Translations under genes and position numbers: made by a program
In this document: positions 27,832 to 37,485 of the stretch, piece by piece
Layout of the letters: the number at the start of each line of letters is the position of its first letter
Numbering within the stretch: the first letter of the stretch is position 1
The notes under the pieces: model-generated
The model's database searches: none
The model's input: only the letters and a program-made list of their open reading frames with translations
What the model was told of the DNA's origin: nothing
Source: Fibrobacter sp.
GTDB lineage: Bacteria; Fibrobacterota; Chitinivibrionia; Chitinivibrionales; Chitinispirillaceae
Length of the DNA stretch: 64,000 nucleotides
Direction of reading: 5' to 3'
NCBI GenBank assembly: GCA_012523595.1
Contig: JAAYIG010000199.1
Coordinates: 1 to 64,000 of the forward strand

Positions 27832-28482
27832 CTACTCTTCAGCTTCCTCTTCTTCGGCGCTGTGAGGCTGAAGCCGCTCAGTTTCCGCGATGTATTCTGC
27901 TGTCATGTCTCTCTTTGACTTAAGGTACTCCACAATTTCCATCGTCTGAGTTTCATCGAGTATGATACGTGTCTGGCGTGAGATTCTTGCCTTGTAATCC
28001 CATGATTTCAGGATACTGTCAGTGATCTCGAAAGCGTCCTGAACAGACACAAACCTCTGTTCTTCCGCTCTCAATCCATAGCACACATCTTCATCGAGAC
28101 AGGAGTAATCGGCGCAGTAGCGGATATGGAGCCTCTTGACATCAGCTGTTTTGTTGATACGGAAAAAGCCGGTTATAAGAAACTTGTCCTTGAAATCAGG
28201 ATTGGTTCCGGCGTATTTGGTGACAAAGAGCAGATATCTGATCTTCGATTTGACGAATGAGTTCCGTATCTTGCTTCTGCCGCATCCGTACAGTCCGTAT
28301 GTTCTGGTCTCATAATTGGGTTCAGGAAGAATATCGGAGGGTAATTCTTCGGGAATCTCTCTGATGGGGAGTTCCGAAACTGGGTCACTGGGGTAAAAAA
28401 CAACCATGCCTCTGTTTGAAGCCCGGTAATCCTGCCAGGGTACACTTTCGACAGGTATTCTAATGACATTTCCATCAGTCAT
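27832..28482 (-). CDS. Hypothetical cytoplasmic protein, 216 residues
   Basis: I recognise no family. The ATG at 28482 is chosen over TTG at 28488 because it follows AAGGAG by six bases. The product has no signal peptide or membrane span, contains a segment with several Cys (RYCADYSCLDEDVCYG, residues about 125-140) and ends in a run of Glu. Ribosome site and codon use indicate a real gene. It is flanked by terminators on both sides, so it is probably monocistronic. Confidence 0.6.
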   Translation of the reverse strand: MTDGNVIRIPVESVPWQDYRASNRGMVVFYPSDPVSELPIREIPEELPSDILPEPNYETRTYGLYGCGRSKIRNSFVKSKIRYLLFVTKYAGTNPDFKDKFLITGFFRINKTADVKRLHIRYCADYSCLDEDVCYGLRAEEQRFVSVQDAFEITDSILKSWDYKARISRQTRIILDETQTMEIVEYLKSKRDMTAEYIAETERLQPHSAEEEEAEE

Positions 28483-28517
28483 GTTCAACTCCTTACCGGC
28501 TGATTATGGGAAAAATT

Positions 28518-28543
28518 AAAGCCCGCATTTTTGTACGGGCTTT
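28518..28543 (-). terminator. Terminator downstream of queA
   Basis: AAAGCCCG (28518-28525) pairs with CGGGCTTT (28536-28543). On the minus strand the stem is followed by AATTTTTCC, giving the T-tract. It separates the metH-queA unit from the hypothetical gene. Confidence 0.7.
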
Positions 28544-28651
28544 GTTAATAACAGGAATGTATTGAAAAGATAACACACGGAAATAGGGGAGTCAAGGGAG
28601 GATGGGCAGGAAAAGGTGAAAGGTGATCTCAGGAGCTTTTTTCCGGATTCT

Positions 28652-29686
28652 TTACAGTAGCAGCATTGCATCACCGTAACTGTAGAAACGGTAATTTTCA
28701 TCAACTGCCTGACGGTAGGCATCGAGCACCGGGTTTATCCCGCCAAAGGCACAGACCAGCATCAGAAGCGTTGATTTGGGCAGATGAAAATTTGTGATCA
28801 GCCCGTCAACTGTTCTAAACTTATATGGCGGCAGAATGAGAAGCTTTGTTTTATCTGAGGAGGGTTTGAGAGTACCGGAAGCGGAGCAGTGTTCAAGGAC
28901 TCTCACTGTTGTTGTCCCTACAGCTATTACCCTGCCTCCGGAGGCTTTTGTTCCGAGAATTTCCTCAACGGTCTTTAATGACAGGGAATAGCTTTCCTCG
29001 TGCATCTCATGATCCGCCGGGTTGGAAACTTTCACCGGCCTGAACGTACCTATACCCACATGAAGAGTGAGATAGGAAAAATCGATGCCGGATTCTCTCA
29101 AACAGTTCATGAGATTATCTGTAAAATGAAGCCCGGCTGTTGGTGCGGCGATGGCACCGGCTTTACTGGCGTATACTGTCTGGTACATCTCTCTGTCACA
29201 GCTCTCATCCTGACGTGTAATATAGTGAGGCAGAGGAATATGGCCGCATGTTTCCAGAAAAGCCTCCATAGTTGTAATATGCTCACTTTGAAGCTTTACC
29301 AGACGGTCGCCTCCTGGAAGGACCTCTGTTACATGCAGGAAACATCCTTTGTTGTCCACGACTTCAGCACAGGATCCCTTTTTCAGACGCCTTCCCGGAT
29401 ACACAACTGCTTTCCATGTAAGGTCATCTACCTTTTCAGTGAAGAGAAATTCAACCTGAGCACCGGAATCTTTCACTGCGTGCACACGGGCCGGAATGAC
29501 CCTGGTGTCGTTGAACACAAGACGGTCACCCTTTTTCAGGAGTGAGACAAGGCCGCTGAAAACATGATGAGCGACATCACCGCTTCTTTTATCAAGGTGA
29601 AGAAGACGACAGGAGTCGCGCTGCTCTGCAGGCCTCTGTGCTATAAGAGCTTCAGGAAGGTGGTAGTCAAAATCATCTGTAAGCAT
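28652..29686 (-). CDS. queA: S-adenosylmethionine:tRNA ribosyltransferase-isomerase
   Basis: Makes epoxyqueuosine at tRNA position 34 by transferring ribose from S-adenosylmethionine. MLTDDFDYHLPEALIAQRP, LVFNDTRVIPAR, PTAGLHFTDNLM and NFHLPKSTLLMLV are conserved family blocks. 344 residues is the normal length. It follows metH on the same strand after 66 bases, so the two may share a messenger; both use methionine-cycle chemistry, though that may be chance. Confidence 0.97.
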   Translation of the reverse strand: MLTDDFDYHLPEALIAQRPAEQRDSCRLLHLDKRSGDVAHHVFSGLVSLLKKGDRLVFNDTRVIPARVHAVKDSGAQVEFLFTEKVDDLTWKAVVYPGRRLKKGSCAEVVDNKGCFLHVTEVLPGGDRLVKLQSEHITTMEAFLETCGHIPLPHYITRQDESCDREMYQTVYASKAGAIAAPTAGLHFTDNLMNCLRESGIDFSYLTLHVGIGTFRPVKVSNPADHEMHEESYSLSLKTVEEILGTKASGGRVIAVGTTTVRVLEHCSASGTLKPSSDKTKLLILPPYKFRTVDGLITNFHLPKSTLLMLVCAFGGINPVLDAYRQAVDENYRFYSYGDAMLLL

Positions 29687-29752
29687 AGTTATCAGTGGAC
29701 AGAAGACAGAGGACAGAGGCTTGTTTTTTCCACTATTCCGTCACTCTGTCAT

Positions 29753-32700
29753 TCAGATCATATATTCGGCTTGTGGATGATGGACGAAGACAGCCAGTGT
29801 CGAGTGCTCAGGGTCCATCTGAAATCCGGGTGTCAAGTGGATTCCAAGCCGTTCCTCGATTCCCATCAGTTCAAAAAGCTTCTTCTGCTCCTCAAGCGGG
29901 GGGAGTCCTGGGTACCCAAAGCTGTAACGTCTTCCGGTTTTTGCTTCCAGACCAAGCCCATGGCGCATTTCCGAGGTAACTCTCTCTGCCAGGTTTTCAA
30001 CTACCATGCTGCCAAGAGAGTGGAGAAAATAACCGTAACTGTATTTCTCCTCTTTCTGGAAATACTCCCTGCATCGCTCGCCCAGTTTACTGCCCAGAGT
30101 GACAACTTGTAAACCAATCAGGTCACCATCAGGGCTGAAATAATCGGCAATAGAGCGGCACTTTTTCCGCGGCATTCTCGGGAAATCAAATGCAACAAGC
30201 TCGGTGTGGAAATTTCCTGGATCGAGGAGAATAACTTTCCGATCTTCGGTAATTACCGGAAAGAAACCGTAAAAACCCCGCGGTTCAAGAAGTCCTGAGT
30301 TGAGGATCTCTTTTTTAATGCTGTCAAAAGCCGGTTGAAACTGATTTTTTACTGCTTCGGTGTATTTATTCTGGGCGAGTTTCCCTCCTCTCCATTCTGC
30401 CTTGAACAGTCGCTCTGTATCAAGTGTGTCAAGCAGATTTGAGGGATTCCAGACGAGCATACCACCGGTACCCCAGAAGGGCGGCTCCAGGTGAGGCCCG
30501 TATTCAATTGATTCTGTGGGTTCGACGCAATCATTTACTTTTACTTCCACTGTTTCTTTTTCTGCTTTTTCTTTGTTTTCCTGCGGGTTTCCGTTGCTTA
30601 AAGAATCCAGTATCCTTGATGCCTCAAAAGCATCCCTGGCGTAGAAAATTCCTCCGGGATAGGTACTGCCATCCTCTAATTTGGCAATACGTTCTGCGAA
30701 TTCTCTGTTTATTGCTGCACCTCCAACAAGCAGCGGAACAGAAAAACCCTCATTTTTCAACACTTCCGCGCATTGTGCCATCTGTCGCGATGTGGTGACA
30801 AGGAGAGCCGAAAGGCCAACTGCGTCGGGTTTCTCCCTGCGTACAGTGTCAACAATAGTTTCGACCGGAACGCTTTTGCCGAGGTCAATGATATTGAAAC
30901 CCTGATTCTTCAGGATCGATCCCACAAGGTTTTTCCCGATATCATGAACATCACCGTAGACTGTAGCGATTACAACCTTTCCCTTTACCACGCTGTCTTC
31001 CCCTGAAAGGTGAGTTTCAAGAATCGAGACAGCTTCTTTCATCACTTCTGCGGCCTGGAGGACAAAAGGAAGAATCATTTCTCCTTTTGACATTTTTTCT
31101 CCGACTTCGGCCATAGCAGGAAGCAGGATTTTATTCAGAATTTCCCTGGCGTCAGTGTTTTTTAACAGCGTTTCCAGGATTTCTGAAAGATTACGGCGGT
31201 CACGGTTGAGTACGCAGTTATGCAGTCTCTCTTCCGGTGAAAGATTTATTTCTTTGATAACCGGTTCTGCTGTTTTCTGCTTACTTGATTCCTCTGATTC
31301 GAAATGGCTTATAAGGACTTGTAATGCATCGGGTTTTTTATTAAAAAGCAGATCTTCCACCAGTTGTCTTTTCTTCACATCGTACTTTGCCGGATCTTCA
31401 AGGTGCAGCGGGTTGAATATCGCCGCATCGAGACCAGCTTCAACCGCATGAGTGAGGAGCATCTGGTTGAGAATCTTGCGTACACCAGGTTTGAGACCGA
31501 AAGAGACATTGCTGACTCCCATTATGGTTCTTACCTCCGGCATCTCCTGTTTAATTCTTCTGATAGCCTCCAGACTCTGCACCGCTGCATCCGCGGACTC
31601 CGGATCACCGGTCGCGAGAGTGAAAACCAAAGTGTCGATGTAAAGGAAATGTTCTGGAAGACCATACTTTACACAAGCCAGGTCTCTTAATCTGCGTGCA
31701 ACAGACAGCTTCCGCTCAACTGTTCTGGCCATTCCCTTTTCGTCTATTGTCAGAGCAATAACAGGACAACCGAATTCCTTCGCGAGGCGAAGGATCTTTT
31801 CAGCCTTTACTCCTCCGTCCTCAAGATTGATTGAATTGAGCATCACCGAACCCGGGTTTGACTTAAGGGCAGTCAGAAGAACCGAGGGATCGGTGCTGTC
31901 GATACAGAACGGGGTTTCGATCCGGTCAGAAAGATGCCTGACCAGTTTACCCATGATCTCTGCCTCATTGTCTTTCTCAGTTATTGCCACACATAAATCG
32001 AGCACCGCGGCGCCTGCTGCCTTCTGCTCAAGAGCTATCTGAGACAGTTCCTCGTAATCCTCCGCAAATACCAGTTCTTTTGTCTTCTTCGAGCCCTGAG
32101 TATTGAGTCTTTCTCCGATTATCAAAGGCTTTTTTGCACTTTCCAGGTCGATTCCGCCAATCGATGTAGAGAGCCAGCAGAAGCTTTCCGGTTTTTTCCT
32201 CTGAGCGACTTTTTTGCCTTTAAGTTTTTTCGCCAGTTGGGCTATATGATCAGGTGTTGTGCCGCAGCATCCGCCAACTACTTCCAGTCCGTGTTCAGTT
32301 ACCAGTGGAACTAATGCCTCCGCGAAGTCTTCTGGACTCATATTGTACACTGCATTGCCATCCACATTCCGGGGCACACCTGCATTAGGAAGAGCGGAGA
32401 CCGGAAATGGTGATAGTTCAAGCAGTTTCTTTAAATAGGGGAGGATCTCAGATGGGCCGGTTCCGCAATTGAGACCTATGACTGAGGGCCCGATACCTGA
32501 TACTGTCCCCAGGAATGATTCTATCCCGCTTCCAAGGAGCATCCTTCCTGTGGAATCTATAGTGATCTGAACCTGGATTGGGACAAAAACACCTTTTCTT
32601 TCAAGGAGTCGTTTTATCCCGGTCATTGCTGCCCGGGCTTCAAGCAGGTCCTGGGATGTTTCTATAAGTAAAATGTCCACCCCGCCATCCAGGAGGCCTT

Positions 32701-33148
32701 CTGCCTGCTCCTGAAATATCTCAACAAGCTGATCAAATGTAATTTTCCCCAGGCTTTCATCTCTGGATGAGGGGAGATATCCCGTAGGGCCCATGGAACC
32801 GCACACAAACACAGCTTGTTTTGATTTATACTGATCTGCAGCTTGCCGGGCGATACTGGCTGCTGCTTTATTGATCTCATAAACCTTTGCACCCAGCCTG
32901 TATTGATTGAGCTTTGGTCTGCTTGCACCGAAAGTATTGGTTTCGATTACATTCACTCCGGCATTCAGGTACTCTTCATGAACAGCGATAACGGTTTTCG
33001 GGCTGCTCAGGTTAAGGATCTCATTACAGCCAGGCGCACCCTGAAAGCACTCTTCCGGGAGGGAAAATTTCTGGATCTGGGTCCCCATCGCTCCGTCAAA
33101 AATTACCGGTACGCCACTACTCAAAAAGTCAAGAAACTGGTTTTTCAT
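29753..33148 (-). CDS. metH: Cobalamin-dependent methionine synthase
   Basis: Transfers a methyl group from methyltetrahydrofolate via B12 to homocysteine. All four modules are present in 1131 residues: the homocysteine domain with zinc ligands Cys228, Cys294 and Cys295 (GLNCGTGP; GGCCGTTPDH), the folate domain (LIIGERLNTQGSKKTKE), the B12 domain with the axial ligand His735 in DVHDIGKN, and the reactivation domain (RYSFGYPGLPPLEEQ). It is about 100 residues shorter than the E. coli enzyme. The ATG lies after AAAGGAGGACG. No cobalamin or SAM riboswitch is visible upstream. Confidence 0.97.
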   Translation of the reverse strand: MKNQFLDFLSSGVPVIFDGAMGTQIQKFSLPEECFQGAPGCNEILNLSSPKTVIAVHEEYLNAGVNVIETNTFGASRPKLNQYRLGAKVYEINKAAASIARQAADQYKSKQAVFVCGSMGPTGYLPSSRDESLGKITFDQLVEIFQEQAEGLLDGGVDILLIETSQDLLEARAAMTGIKRLLERKGVFVPIQVQITIDSTGRMLLGSGIESFLGTVSGIGPSVIGLNCGTGPSEILPYLKKLLELSPFPVSALPNAGVPRNVDGNAVYNMSPEDFAEALVPLVTEHGLEVVGGCCGTTPDHIAQLAKKLKGKKVAQRKKPESFCWLSTSIGGIDLESAKKPLIIGERLNTQGSKKTKELVFAEDYEELSQIALEQKAAGAAVLDLCVAITEKDNEAEIMGKLVRHLSDRIETPFCIDSTDPSVLLTALKSNPGSVMLNSINLEDGGVKAEKILRLAKEFGCPVIALTIDEKGMARTVERKLSVARRLRDLACVKYGLPEHFLYIDTLVFTLATGDPESADAAVQSLEAIRRIKQEMPEVRTIMGVSNVSFGLKPGVRKILNQMLLTHAVEAGLDAAIFNPLHLEDPAKYDVKKRQLVEDLLFNKKPDALQVLISHFESEESSKQKTAEPVIKEINLSPEERLHNCVLNRDRRNLSEILETLLKNTDAREILNKILLPAMAEVGEKMSKGEMILPFVLQAAEVMKEAVSILETHLSGEDSVVKGKVVIATVYGDVHDIGKNLVGSILKNQGFNIIDLGKSVPVETIVDTVRREKPDAVGLSALLVTTSRQMAQCAEVLKNEGFSVPLLVGGAAINREFAERIAKLEDGSTYPGGIFYARDAFEASRILDSLSNGNPQENKEKAEKETVEVKVNDCVEPTESIEYGPHLEPPFWGTGGMLVWNPSNLLDTLDTERLFKAEWRGGKLAQNKYTEAVKNQFQPAFDSIKKEILNSGLLEPRGFYGFFPVITEDRKVILLDPGNFHTELVAFDFPRMPRKKCRSIADYFSPDGDLIGLQVVTLGSKLGERCREYFQKEEKYSYGYFLHSLGSMVVENLAERVTSEMRHGLGLEAKTGRRYSFGYPGLPPLEEQKKLFELMGIEERLGIHLTPGFQMDPEHSTLAVFVHHPQAEYMI

Positions 33149-33191
33149 CGTCCTCCTTTATAGATTATGAAAAATACTTAATATCAGAAGG

Positions 33192-33352
33192 CTGGGGTCA
33201 GATTAATAAGAAACGGCAAGTTTTTATGCTTTATTAACACTGTTTATTCTATGGGTAGAATCGGTATCGGAATGGAATATTTGTGTAGAATAAGCGCACT
33301 TTAATGCGAGCGAAAGAATCGATTTCGATGTCGATACCGATTCCGACCCCAG
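33192..33352. repeat. Degenerate inverted-repeat element (possible MITE/REP remnant)
   Basis: CTGGGGTC (33192-33199) and GACCCCAG (33345-33352) form the ends of a 161-base stretch. Internal inverted copies GAATCGGTATCG (33258-33269) and CGATACCGATTC (33331-33342) strengthen the symmetry. It lies between divergent metH and the DUF486 gene and carries no ORF of note. CTGGGGTCAG-type ends resemble repeats that accompany IS200/RAYT-like transposases, but that is recollection of a pattern. Confidence 0.5.
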
Positions 33353-33449
33353 TGAAGAGCAACAGGCGTTTTCCCTCCATGTTAAGATGGGAGGCTTTGT
33401 TGGAAAAAGGGTTGGGCAGAGTGTATATTTTCTCCCCATCCGGAAAAAT

Positions 33450-33773
33450 ATGGAAACTATCATACTCCTTACCATCTCCAATATATTCATGACCTTTGCC
33501 TGGTACGGACATTTAAAGTATAAAAATTCTCCATTATGGATCGTAACAATTGTCAGTTGGCTTATAGCACTGATGGAGTATTGTTTTCAGGTGCCTGCTA
33601 ATCGTATAGGCCATGGAAAGTTTTCAGCCGCGCAGCTAAAGACAATCCAGGAGATAATCACTCTGATCGTGTTTTCTGTTTTCTCCATATTTTACCTTCA
33701 TGAGGAATTCAGGTGGAATTATCTGGTCGGTTTTATACTGATCATTGGAGCTGCGTATTTCATATTCAAATGA
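33450..33773 (+). CDS. DUF486 (DMT-like) small membrane protein
   Basis: A 107-residue protein with four membrane segments. The blocks METIILLTISNIFMTFAWYGHLK and RWNYLVGFILIIGAAYFIFK (read here as family hallmarks in short pieces) identify DUF486, distantly related to small multidrug-type DMT transporters. The ATG at 33450 is chosen over an upstream in-frame codon because it is where family members begin. No substrate is known. Confidence 0.8.
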   Translation: METIILLTISNIFMTFAWYGHLKYKNSPLWIVTIVSWLIALMEYCFQVPANRIGHGKFSAAQLKTIQEIITLIVFSVFSIFYLHEEFRWNYLVGFILIIGAAYFIFK

Positions 33774-33814
33774 CCAGCCGGATATCTCCAGAAGTGAATT
33801 AACACGGATACTAT

Positions 33815-35626
33815 GTGAATACTACAGTCAAGTTACATCTTAAACCGGAAAAACTGCTGGGAAGCAGTTCAGAGGACTACTATTACTGGGCAGCCTGGAT
33901 AATCAGGGCAATTAACCTTGCCCTTGCAGTTGTCAGTTTTGCGGCAATCAGCAGCCTGGTACTTCAGTACGGTTTCTATCTCTCCGACGAATTCGTTGCG
34001 GTTCTTAACCGGGTAGATCTGGGAATAGTTCAATTTTTTTTCTGGCAATACATTATAAAAGTAGCCCTGGCCCGCTCAAAATGGAGTTTTATCCGTAAAA
34101 GGTGGTTTGAATCAGGATTGGCGCTTTTAATATTGTTGGAGACGGCGCTTATCTTTGGTTTTATGGGCATTGATCTTGTCAGCAGATATTTCTTTGATAT
34201 CAATATTACTGCTGTCACAGAAGTTTACATTGGCTTAGCTCAGATACTGATTATTCTGAACATTGTCACAGAAGGTATAAAATACAATACCAGGATCGTA
34301 TCTCTGAAATTTCATCCCTCCCAGACTCTTATTATCAGTTTTCTTGTATTAATTCTGGTTGGGACCGGACTTCTGATGCTTCCCAGGGCGACACCCGGAA
34401 ATGTGTCGATGAGTTTTCTTGATGCGTTGTTTACTGCAACCAGTGCGACATGTGTTACCGGACTCACTGTAGTGGATACTTCTACCTATTTTACCCGTTT
34501 TGGCCAGATCATCATTTTAGTCCTTGTACAGATAGGTGGCCTGGGCTTGATGACTCTATCAAGTTTTCTGGCTATCTTTTTTGGCCGGGGAATTGGTATT
34601 CGTGAGAGGGTTGTTCTCCACCAGATGATGAACGTCGAGAAAATAGGTACTATCACCAATCTGCTTCGTAATGCAGTTCTTATTACACTTGGAATCGAAG
34701 CAGCAGGTGCTGTGGTGCTGATGTTTTTCTGGGTGGATCAAGGCTGGACTTTTGGACAGTTGATCTACAATTCGGTTTTCCATTCCATTTGTGCTTTTAA
34801 CAATGCAGGTTTTTCCACATTCAGTGACAGTCTGGTCTCTTTCCAGAATAATACCGGGGTTTTACTATGTATCTCTGTACTGGTGATCCTGGGTGGTCTG
34901 GGGTATATAGTATTGATGGATCTCAGCGGTGTGATTAAAAGCTGGCACAAGTTTCAGAGAAACTATAGAACAAATATCCAGACCAGAATGGTTTTGATAA
35001 TCAGTGCTATTCTCCTTGTTGTCGGATTCCTGCTGCTTTTGCTGCTGGATGAGAATCACTGGGGTTATCTCCGGGTGCTTACCGCTTTTTTCAATTCCAT
35101 TACAGCCCGCAGTGCAGGGTATAATACAATTGATATGGCATCTCTCAGTATTCCCTCATCACTGGTAGTGATTGTATTGATGTTCATCGGGGCATCACCG
35201 GGATCCACCGGTGGAGGGATAAAGACCACCACACTTGGGGTGTTGTGGTCAAGTATTATTGCCATAATATCGGGGCAGAACCGTATTGTCATTTTCAAAA
35301 GACGGTTGCCGTTTCTTGTGCTTAACCGGGCGCTGGTTGTGTTTGCTTTTGCAGTAATGTTTGTGACGGCAATTATTTTCATGCTGAGCTTGACCGAGAC
35401 TGCCAGAGGGATAGATATAGTTTTCGAAGCGGTTTCCGCTTTTGCTACCTGCGGCCTCTCAAGAGGGCTTACGCCACATTTATCCATTGCTGGTAAAGTG
35501 ATAATTGTGATTTCTATGTTCATAGGCAGACTTGGGGCACTTACACTTGCCTTTGCCATCACAGCTTCCAACGAGCAATCTGCCACACGTGTCGAGTATC
35601 CATCTGAAGCTGTGATGATCGGATAA
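33815..35626 (+). CDS. Potassium uptake protein TrkH/KtrB family
   Basis: Membrane subunit of a Trk/Ktr potassium transporter, 603 residues. Four pore-loop repeats can be seen: TSATCVTGL, CAFNNAGFS, ARSAGYNTI and FATCGLSRG, each with the conserved filter glycine. About 120 extra N-terminal residues with three or four membrane segments precede the core. GTG is the start; no strong ribosome site is seen. The RCK regulatory subunit follows 19 bases downstream, so a complete transporter is encoded. Confidence 0.93.
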   Translation: MNTTVKLHLKPEKLLGSSSEDYYYWAAWIIRAINLALAVVSFAAISSLVLQYGFYLSDEFVAVLNRVDLGIVQFFFWQYIIKVALARSKWSFIRKRWFESGLALLILLETALIFGFMGIDLVSRYFFDINITAVTEVYIGLAQILIILNIVTEGIKYNTRIVSLKFHPSQTLIISFLVLILVGTGLLMLPRATPGNVSMSFLDALFTATSATCVTGLTVVDTSTYFTRFGQIIILVLVQIGGLGLMTLSSFLAIFFGRGIGIRERVVLHQMMNVEKIGTITNLLRNAVLITLGIEAAGAVVLMFFWVDQGWTFGQLIYNSVFHSICAFNNAGFSTFSDSLVSFQNNTGVLLCISVLVILGGLGYIVLMDLSGVIKSWHKFQRNYRTNIQTRMVLIISAILLVVGFLLLLLLDENHWGYLRVLTAFFNSITARSAGYNTIDMASLSIPSSLVVIVLMFIGASPGSTGGGIKTTTLGVLWSSIIAIISGQNRIVIFKRRLPFLVLNRALVVFAFAVMFVTAIIFMLSLTETARGIDIVFEAVSAFATCGLSRGLTPHLSIAGKVIIVISMFIGRLGALTLAFAITASNEQSATRVEYPSEAVMIG

Positions 35627-35645
35627 TAGAGCTTTTGGAGGATGA

Positions 35646-36335
35646 ATGGATAAGTTTGTAATAATCGGACTTGGGGTATTCGGGCGAGCTCTGGCTGAGA
35701 ATCTTGCTCAGAAAGGTACTGAGGTAATAGCTGTAGATCGGAATATGGAACTTGTTGAAGAGATACGGGACCTGGTTACTTATTCGGTGTGTATGGACAG
35801 CACGGATGAGAAAGCGCTTGAATCTCTTGGTTTGAACGATGTCGATGTGGGGATCGTTTGCATAGGAGAGGATTTCGAAGCCAATCTCCTCACATCGGTA
35901 CTTTTAAAGCATAATGGCGTAAAAAAAGTGATCTCCCGTGCTTCAGACCCACTTCATATCAAAATTCTCAAAGCGGTTGGAATCGATCAGATTATCACTC
36001 CCGGAGTTGAAGCTGCAGAGAAGCTGGCTTACGGTCTAATCCATAAGAGTTTACTGGACATTAGCTACATAAGTGAGACAACTGCTGCCGCCAAGATAAG
36101 TGTCCCTGTGAGTTTTACCGGAAAAACACTTGGTAAGCTTAACCTTCGTGCCCGTTTCGGGATAAACGTAGTGGCGATACACCGGATGGTTGAGGTGCAG
36201 GGCAAGAATGGAGTGGAGCATGTGGAGAAAGTTATAAGCAATATTCCCGGTGCTGATACCGTAATTGAATCGAATGACATACTGGTTGTTATCGGCGAGA
36301 CAGAGAATCTCGACAAGGTAATGAGGGCTCTTTAA
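35646..36335 (+). CDS. Potassium uptake regulator TrkA/KtrA family
   Basis: Cytoplasmic RCK subunit, 229 residues. An N-terminal Rossmann fold binds nucleotide (IIGLGVFGRALAENL, then acidic AVDRN), and a TrkA-C domain follows (about residues 145-229). One RCK unit, rather than the two of E. coli TrkA, makes it KtrA-like. The ATG at 35646 follows GGAGGATG. With the preceding gene it forms a potassium uptake pair. Confidence 0.94.
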   Translation: MDKFVIIGLGVFGRALAENLAQKGTEVIAVDRNMELVEEIRDLVTYSVCMDSTDEKALESLGLNDVDVGIVCIGEDFEANLLTSVLLKHNGVKKVISRASDPLHIKILKAVGIDQIITPGVEAAEKLAYGLIHKSLLDISYISETTAAAKISVPVSFTGKTLGKLNLRARFGINVVAIHRMVEVQGKNGVEHVEKVISNIPGADTVIESNDILVVIGETENLDKVMRAL

Positions 36336-36405
36336 TGTTGCCGGCGGTCGGATGTATTTTTTTCCGGCTACAAAAATGCAATCCTTTTCTGGAGGAAAAT
36401 TACTG

Positions 36406-37257
36406 ATGGTTGAAAAGAGAATGATTATTCCTGACGAAAACTCATTGGAGCTTTATCTAAAAGAGATAAGCAGAAATGAAGCACTTTCGGCTGAAGAGGA
36501 AGCGCGGCTGGCGGTCAGAATAAAGAAAGGTGACAAGAAAGCGCTGGAGAAGCTTATCAAAGCGAACCTTCGCTTTGTAGTCAGTGTAGCCAGAAATTAC
36601 CAGAATCAGGGATTGCCTTTGGGAGAGTTGATCAGTGAGGGAAATCTGGGGCTGATCCAGGCTGCAAAACGCTTTGACGAGAAGAGAAATTTTAAATTTA
36701 TTTCCTATGCTGTATGGTGGATCAGACAGGCAATCCTGAGGGCTCTGGCCGACCGTTCCAGAATTACCAGGGTACCCTTGAACCGGATTGGGATTATTCA
36801 CAAAGTGGGCAGGACCCAATGCAAGCTTGAGCAGAAGTACCGCAGGATGCCCTCTGTGGAGGAAATTGCCCAGGAGCTTAAGCTTAATGTAAAAGAGATT
36901 ATCGAGATACAGAAGATTGGCAACCGCTACCTCTCTCTGGACACCCCGATTCAGGCTGATGACAGTTCAGAGTTGATAGATCTGCTTCAGGATGAGAATC
37001 AGGAGCTTCCTGACAGTCGTCTGATAGAGATGTCGGTGCAGGAGGGAGTAAACCGGATTTTAGACACCCTTAACGACCGCGAAAAGAGAGTGCTCAAGCT
37101 TTACTTTGGTGTGGGTGAGGACACCCCGCATACTCTCGATGAGATCGGCAGACGTCTTCATCTTACCCGTGAGAGGGTACGCCAGATAAAGGAGAAAGCT
37201 ATTCATCGGCTGAAAAACTCCTACCGCAACAGATACTTGAAAGTGTTCACTGATTAA
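36406..37257 (+). CDS. RpoD/SigA-type RNA polymerase sigma factor
   Basis: A 283-residue sigma-70 without region 1.1. Region 1.2 (ENSLELYLKEISR), region 2 (LIKANLRFVVSVARNYQ; GNLGLIQAAKRFD; YAVWWIRQAI), region 3 and region 4 (LDEIGRRLHLTRERVRQIKEKA) are all present. ATG at 36406 is chosen over an upstream ATG because it follows GGAGG (36391). Bacteroidetes and relatives have primary sigma factors of this short type, so this may be the housekeeping factor; a stress paralogue cannot be excluded. It follows ktrA by 70 bases. Confidence 0.92.
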   Translation: MVEKRMIIPDENSLELYLKEISRNEALSAEEEARLAVRIKKGDKKALEKLIKANLRFVVSVARNYQNQGLPLGELISEGNLGLIQAAKRFDEKRNFKFISYAVWWIRQAILRALADRSRITRVPLNRIGIIHKVGRTQCKLEQKYRRMPSVEEIAQELKLNVKEIIEIQKIGNRYLSLDTPIQADDSSELIDLLQDENQELPDSRLIEMSVQEGVNRILDTLNDREKRVLKLYFGVGEDTPHTLDEIGRRLHLTRERVRQIKEKAIHRLKNSYRNRYLKVFTD

Positions 37258-37288
37258 GCAGACCCGGTTGTAAAGAGTTTTATTTTGT

Positions 37289-37320
37289 AACCACTGTTGC
37301 CAGCGATAGTGGTTTTTTTA
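37289..37320 (+). terminator. Terminator after the sigma factor gene
   Basis: AACCACT (37289-37295) pairs with AGTGGTT (37308-37314), followed by a run of T. Confidence 0.85.
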
Positions 37321-37410
37321 TTGAATTAATTGTTTTTCATTTACGAAACTACTTTGCAAAAGCTGACCCTGGTTGTAAAATTAAATTCAATCAGGGGAGA
37401 GGAGGGGTTA

Positions 37411-37440
37411 TTGACTTAAATGGTTGGGCGGATCTATTTT
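37411..37440 (+). promoter_or_regulatory. Promoter for the following secreted protein gene
   Basis: TTGACT (37411-37416), an 18-base spacer and TATTTT (37435-37440). The start would lie about 40 bases before the AAGGAGG ribosome site. Confidence 0.6.
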
Positions 37441-37485
37441 ATAAGCGCTTAAACCAAATACCCAAATTGCAAGGAGGAAGTGTCC

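Noticed and set aside
29000-30112. Plus-strand ORFs of up to 182 residues inside queA and metH
   Set aside because: They are antisense shadows of conserved genes; the family motifs are all on the minus strand.
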